From Actinomadura hibisca NBRC 15177 (GTDB lineage Bacteria > Actinomycetota > Actinomycetes > Streptosporangiales > Streptosporangiaceae): a DNA stretch of 64,000 nucleotides. The stretch lies in the NCBI RefSeq assembly GCF_001552635.1, contig NZ_BCRO01000022.1, positions 62,001 to 126,000 on the forward strand, read 5' to 3'. The notes beneath the pieces were generated by a model that did not search any database, had not been told where the DNA came from, and saw only the letters and a list, made by a program, of their open reading frames with translations. This document shows, in pieces, positions 60,768 to 64,000 of the stretch (the stretch's first letter is position 1; each line of letters opens with the position of its first letter). The position numbers were made by a program, and so were the translations under genes.

Positions 60768-61931
60768 ATGGACTGGGAACCCTGGCTGAGGCGCTGGAGC
60801 GAGGAATGGGTCCGCAGCTCGGAGCCGGACGAGCTGGACCCGGACGTCCTGTGCGACCGCTGGCTCGGTTTCGCCCCGGCGGCCCCCGAGGCCGTCGCCG
60901 CGGCGGAGGCGCGGCTCGGCGTGGTGCTGCCGCCGTCCTACCGGGAGTTCCTGCTGACGACGGACGGCTGGCGCGACGCCGGGATGTTCGTGTGGCGGAT
61001 GCGCGACACCGGCAACCTGGCCTGGCTGCGCGACGTCGAGCCGTACTGGGAGGAATGGGAGGACCTGGGCTACGAGAACGCCACTCCTTCTGGCGAGAAC
61101 CGGTTCACCCGGGGTCTGATGATCTCCCTGGAAACCGACGCGGGCGTGCTGTTCCTCGATCCGGGCGATGTCGACGACCAGGGCGAGTGGGCCGCCTACA
61201 GCCTGTTCTCCTGGCATGCCGCGCCGCCGGTCCGTTTCCAGTCCTTCACTGCGCTGATGGAGAGCCTGTACGCCGAGTTCCACCAGATGCGCCGTCCCGA
61301 GGGCGAGACGCGCGACGCCACGGACGCCTCCGTCGAGCAGGCGCGGATCGACGCCCTGGCGGGCGCGGCCGACGACGCCGGAGCCCGGCTGGCGCAAGCC
61401 GAGGAGTTCGGTTCCGAGCTCGCCACCCTCCTGCGCGTCCAACTCCTGTTCTTCCAGGACCGCTCGTACGAAACCGAGATGTTGCTGGGCCGGTTGTTGT
61501 ACTCCTCCCTCGTCGCCGAGGGGCTGTTCGAGGGATCCTTGTTCGCCGAGGAGATCCTGCCGCTGCTGTTCGTCCAGCACGCCCGGAACGCCTCGGTCGG
61601 CCACAACTCGCTCCTGCAATCGGCGCTGACCAGCGACCGCCCCGACCTCCTGCTCCCGGTGGCCCGCCACCAGGCCCGCCTACGGCGCGGCGACCATCGC
61701 CTGAACTACGGCAATCCCGAGTTCGACGCCCCCGTGCGGGAGGCCCTGGAGCAGCACGCCGCCGATCCCGACGCATTGTGGGAGGCGGTGCTCGACGCCC
61801 TGCCGCACTGGCGGCCCAGGTCCGCCGCCCATATCGCCCCCATCGTGCTGCTGGCCGAACCGCTGCTGGCCCGGACGCTCACGCCCGAACGCGGCCACCG
61901 GCTGCTGGCGACCCCGCGAGGTGACCGATGA
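60768..61931 (+). CDS. SMI1/KNR4 (SUKH) family protein, extended form
   Basis: 387 residues. The N-terminal SMI1/KNR4 domain (about 25-175) shows WLGFAPAAPEAVAAAEARLG, LPPSYREFLLTTDGW, and GVLFLDPGDVDDQGEWAAY. A helical C-terminal half follows, EEFGSELATLLRVQLLFFQD and LFEGSLFAEEILPLLFVQHA, with no known domain. SUKH proteins are often immunity proteins for polymorphic toxins but also serve other roles. The stop overlaps the next gene (ATGA). Confidence 0.85.
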   Translation: MDWEPWLRRWSEEWVRSSEPDELDPDVLCDRWLGFAPAAPEAVAAAEARLGVVLPPSYREFLLTTDGWRDAGMFVWRMRDTGNLAWLRDVEPYWEEWEDLGYENATPSGENRFTRGLMISLETDAGVLFLDPGDVDDQGEWAAYSLFSWHAAPPVRFQSFTALMESLYAEFHQMRRPEGETRDATDASVEQARIDALAGAADDAGARLAQAEEFGSELATLLRVQLLFFQDRSYETEMLLGRLLYSSLVAEGLFEGSLFAEEILPLLFVQHARNASVGHNSLLQSALTSDRPDLLLPVARHQARLRRGDHRLNYGNPEFDAPVREALEQHAADPDALWEAVLDALPHWRPRSAAHIAPIVLLAEPLLARTLTPERGHRLLATPRGDR

Positions 61932-62767
61932 GACCGATGCCGATGAGACGGATGAGCCCGTTCCCCAGCCGCGACGACGCCGCGGCGGCGCTGATCGTCC
62001 GCGAGTGCGGCGGGGACCACGACTTCCCGTCCGACGCAGGACTGACGCCTACCGGAACCGAGACCGACCCCACCGGGGAGACCGTCAACGTCCGCCGAAA
62101 TCCCTGCCTCCGGTGCGGGACGGTCGAGGTGACCCGCTGGCGTCCCCCCGAACCGTCCGCAGAGGCTCAGACCTTCATCGCCGTAGGCACTCTGGAACCG
62201 CCCGACCCCGGAGACGTCCCCGGCGTCGCCGAACGCGCGTTGCGTCTGACAGACCAGGAGTACGCCGCCTACCTGGCCGAATGCGGCTACTCCGGCGGCG
62301 TCCCCGCCGACTTCGCCCCTGACCGGCGCGCGACGGCCACCCCGCAACGGCTCGACCTGCGCGTGCAGGTGCGGGCATGGCAGTTCGCGCTGATGGGGCG
62401 GCATCGCTCGCTGGGCGAGATCGTGCCCGTCCCGCCGTACGCCGAGTCCGCCGACTTGATGGACGCCGTCCCCGACGCCGTGCTGTTCTGGGCTCCCGTC
62501 GAGGACGGCGACCTCCACCTGCCCGTGCAGATCTCCACGGCCGATCCGGGCCCCGATCCCTCCCACGACCGGTACGCCGAGATCAGTTGCCGCTTCGCCA
62601 CCGGGCACGTCGCCCTCCGCCAGCTCGGCGGCCCCGCCCTGGACCTGCCGCCCCTCCCCGCCGGGCACGGCGACTACCGGCTCCGCTTCCACACCGGTGC
62701 TTCCGGTTGCCTGCTCCAGATCTGGCACCAACCGCGCACCAGATCCCTCACCACGGAGGTCAGTTGA
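61928..62767 (+). CDS. Hypothetical protein coupled to the SMI1/KNR4 gene, 279 aa
   Basis: ATG overlaps the SMI1 stop (ATGA). The N-terminus is Met/Arg-rich. One CxxC (NPCLRCGT) near residue 60, then PAEAQ-type acidic segments, a central helix, and a beta-rich C-terminus (YRLRFHTGASGCLLQIWHQP). No toxin nuclease motif or signal peptide seen. Tight coupling suggests it works with the SMI1-like protein. Function unknown. It overlaps the dienelactone hydrolase by 8 bp at its end. Confidence 0.7.
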   Translation: MRPMPMRRMSPFPSRDDAAAALIVRECGGDHDFPSDAGLTPTGTETDPTGETVNVRRNPCLRCGTVEVTRWRPPEPSAEAQTFIAVGTLEPPDPGDVPGVAERALRLTDQEYAAYLAECGYSGGVPADFAPDRRATATPQRLDLRVQVRAWQFALMGRHRSLGEIVPVPPYAESADLMDAVPDAVLFWAPVEDGDLHLPVQISTADPGPDPSHDRYAEISCRFATGHVALRQLGGPALDLPPLPAGHGDYRLRFHTGASGCLLQIWHQPRTRSLTTEVS

Positions 62768-63497
62768 TGGGTTTCAGATACCGGGCGAAGAACTCCTCTA
62801 TCCGCTTCCACGCGTCGGCGGCCGCTTCCGGGTCGGGGCCGATGTTCGCTATGCGGGTCAGCGGGAGCACCATCTTCGGGGCGTTCTCGGCGTCGTTCAG
62901 GAAGGAGTGGCCCGCCTGCGGATACTCCTTCACGTCGTGCGGGACGCCCGCCCGCGTCAGCGCCGCCTCCAGCTTGGCGGCCGCCTTCGGCAGGGTCCGG
63001 TCGCGGCCGCCGTAGCTGCCGACGACCGGGCAGGCGTCGGCCAGCGCGCGGTCGATCTTCCGGGGCAGGACGCCGTAGTTGGCGGACACGGCCCCGTACC
63101 CGCCCTGACCCGCCGCCACCAGGGCGAACGCGCCGCCCATGCAGAAGCCGATCAGGCCCACCTCGCCCGTGCAGTCGGGATGCGCGACCAGGGTGCGGCG
63201 GGCCGCCTCGATGTCGGCGTAGGCGCGGCCCTTGCCGGACAGGGCCGCGCGCAGGGTCGAGACGAGGCAGCGCCGCGCCCCGCCGTCGCTGAACAGATCC
63301 GGCATGAGCACCAGGTAGCCCGCCGCCGCCAGCCGCTCGGCCTGCCGGACCATGACGTCGTCCACGCCGAAGATCTCGTGCACGGCGACCACCCCGGGCC
63401 AGGGGCCCGGGGTCTCCGGGACGGCGAGCCGCCCGCCCAGCCGGGCGGAGCCGCCGAGGCTCCTGCTCAGCTCGGACAGGTCGAGGGTCGTGGTCAT
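62760..63497 (-). CDS. Dienelactone hydrolase-family protein
   Basis: 245 residues, alpha/beta hydrolase with a Cys nucleophile. VVAVHEIFGVDDVMVRQAE (Glu), LIGFCMGGAFALVAAG (nucleophile Cys), GSYGGRDRTLP (Asp) and PQAGHSFLND (His) are the DLH signatures. Hydrolyses dienelactone-like or other small esters. ATG at 63497 follows GGAGGAGA. Last minus-strand gene before furA, and convergent with the SMI1-linked pair. Confidence 0.92.
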   Translation of the reverse strand: MTTTLDLSELSRSLGGSARLGGRLAVPETPGPWPGVVAVHEIFGVDDVMVRQAERLAAAGYLVLMPDLFSDGGARRCLVSTLRAALSGKGRAYADIEAARRTLVAHPDCTGEVGLIGFCMGGAFALVAAGQGGYGAVSANYGVLPRKIDRALADACPVVGSYGGRDRTLPKAAAKLEAALTRAGVPHDVKEYPQAGHSFLNDAENAPKMVLPLTRIANIGPDPEAAADAWKRIEEFFARYLKPIN

Positions 63498-63690
63498 GCT
63501 GGTCTCCTCCGGGCCGACGATCTCCGGCCACCCTTACCGCGCGCCAGGGGGTTCGCGCCACCCGCGCGGATCTCCACGACCGCCCGGCGTCGCTGGACGC
63601 GGGCTTGGCCCGCATGGGCCACGGCCCGCCCGGCACCGAACGACTTTCGTCCCGTCAGCTGCGGAAAGGCGTGATACGCGAAATAGATTC

Positions 63691-63707
63691 TTGACTCATT
63701 CCAGAAA
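63691..63707 (+). promoter_or_regulatory. FurA-box/-35 region of furA
   Basis: TTGACTCATTCCAGAAA at 63691-63707 resembles, from memory, the conserved operator over the furA(-katG) promoter of mycobacteria and Streptomyces (TTGACTnATTCCAGAAA), where TTGACT is also the -35 element. It ends 12 bp before the GTG start, suggesting a short or absent leader. Confidence 0.72.
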
Positions 63708-63719
63708 GTGGGCCAGCCT

Positions 63720-64000
63720 GTGTCCGTGGTCACACCCGCGGACTTCCAGCAGATGTTGCGCGGGGCCGCACTGCGCGTCACGCGGCCCCGGGTGGCGGTG
63801 CTGGGCGCCGTGCACGCGCACCCGCACGCCGACACGGAAACGATCCTCCACGCCGTGCGCCGGGAGCTTCCGAAGGTGTCCCACCAGGCCGTTTACGACT
63901 CGCTGCACGTCATGACGGCGGCGGGTCTGGTGCGGCGCATCCAGCCCTCCGGGTTCGTGGCGCGCTACGAGTCACGGGTCGGGGACAACCACCACCACAT
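63720..64000 (+). CDS. furA: Fur-family regulator, FurA type (partial, 3' end beyond window)
   Basis: 93 codons visible from a GTG at 63720. The winged helix is LRVTRPRVAVLGAVHAHPHA, then ETILHAVRRELPKVSHQAVY followed by DSLHVMTAAGLVRRI, and the segment RVGDNHHH begins the metal-binding hinge. It is cut off before the dimerisation domain. FurA in this group senses peroxide or iron and usually represses itself and a downstream catalase-peroxidase (katG). The next gene would lie outside the window. Confidence 0.88.
   Translation, partial: MSVVTPADFQQMLRGAALRVTRPRVAVLGAVHAHPHADTETILHAVRRELPKVSHQAVYDSLHVMTAAGLVRRIQPSGFVARYESRVGDNHHH

Overview
The window is about 70% or more G+C, uses GTG and TTG starts freely, and packs genes with ATGA/GTGA stop-start overlaps. 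Gene content is that of a filamentous actinomycete: paired XRE/DUF5753 regulators with DUF397 partners, an AbaA-like HATPase, F420-dependent oxidoreductases, a FurA-type regulator, a thioester-domain surface protein and many TetR regulators. A Streptosporangiales genus close to Actinomadura is my best guess; this is inference from gene content, not from a marker gene. No rRNA, CRISPR array, prophage or biosynthetic megacluster is present.

Layout. 1-4.3 kb: a cobalamin operon on the minus strand (ChlI/ChlD-type chelatase, cobO, cobB, then a partial gene) behind a cobalamin riboswitch. 4.3-9 kb: MpaB-family oxygenase plus TetR, a 3 x 24-bp tandem repeat, an AbaA/WhiJ-like regulatory module, and an LLM F420-dependent oxidoreductase behind a perfect KstR-type palindrome. 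9-23.9 kb: metabolic and regulatory accessory genes (acetolactate-synthase-like enzyme, aldo/keto reductase with its TetR and operator, methyltransferase, class A beta-lactamase-like hydrolase, GNAT, NUDIX, a second XRE/DUF397 pair, phosphoribosyltransferase, epimerase, DHFR-like reductase, an AraC regulator with an apparent frameshift, several small proteins). 23.9-24.4 kb: a patch of gene remnants. 24.4-32.3 kb: FAD oxidoreductase, a MacB/FtsX-type ABC transporter, a solitary TnpB element, and a divergent histidine kinase/response regulator pair. 32.3-43 kb: hypothetical proteins, an SOS-box-preceded DUF6504 gene, a decayed TnpB copy, a Ser/Thr kinase with an extracellular sensor, a hydrolase, an amino-acid permease, a PepSY lipoprotein and a LysE exporter. 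43-50.7 kb: a deacetylase-like membrane protein, a complete nickel/peptide ABC importer with a Nur-box-like operator, and an acyl-CoA ligase. 50.8-57 kb: DUF1444-like protein, a large secreted serine hydrolase, and a second cobalamin group (cobQ, cbiB, preceded by a phosphotransferase). 57-64 kb: tRNA-Arg(TCT), a lipoprotein, a membrane protein, a secreted thioester-domain protein, an SMI1/KNR4 pair, dienelactone hydrolase, and the start of furA behind a FurA-box-like sequence.

Links between genes. Two cobalamin groups lie about 50 kb apart; the first would be repressed by adenosylcobalamin through its riboswitch. Several metal or stress controls can be read directly from DNA: candidate Nur (nickel), FurA (peroxide/iron), LexA (DNA damage) and KstR (sterol/lipid) sites each sit in front of a gene that fits the regulator. 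I see no obviously new multigene defence or biosynthetic system. The best leads are these operator-gene pairings, the intact solitary TnpB beside a decayed relative, the unanchored thioester-domain protein, and the SMI1-linked pair.
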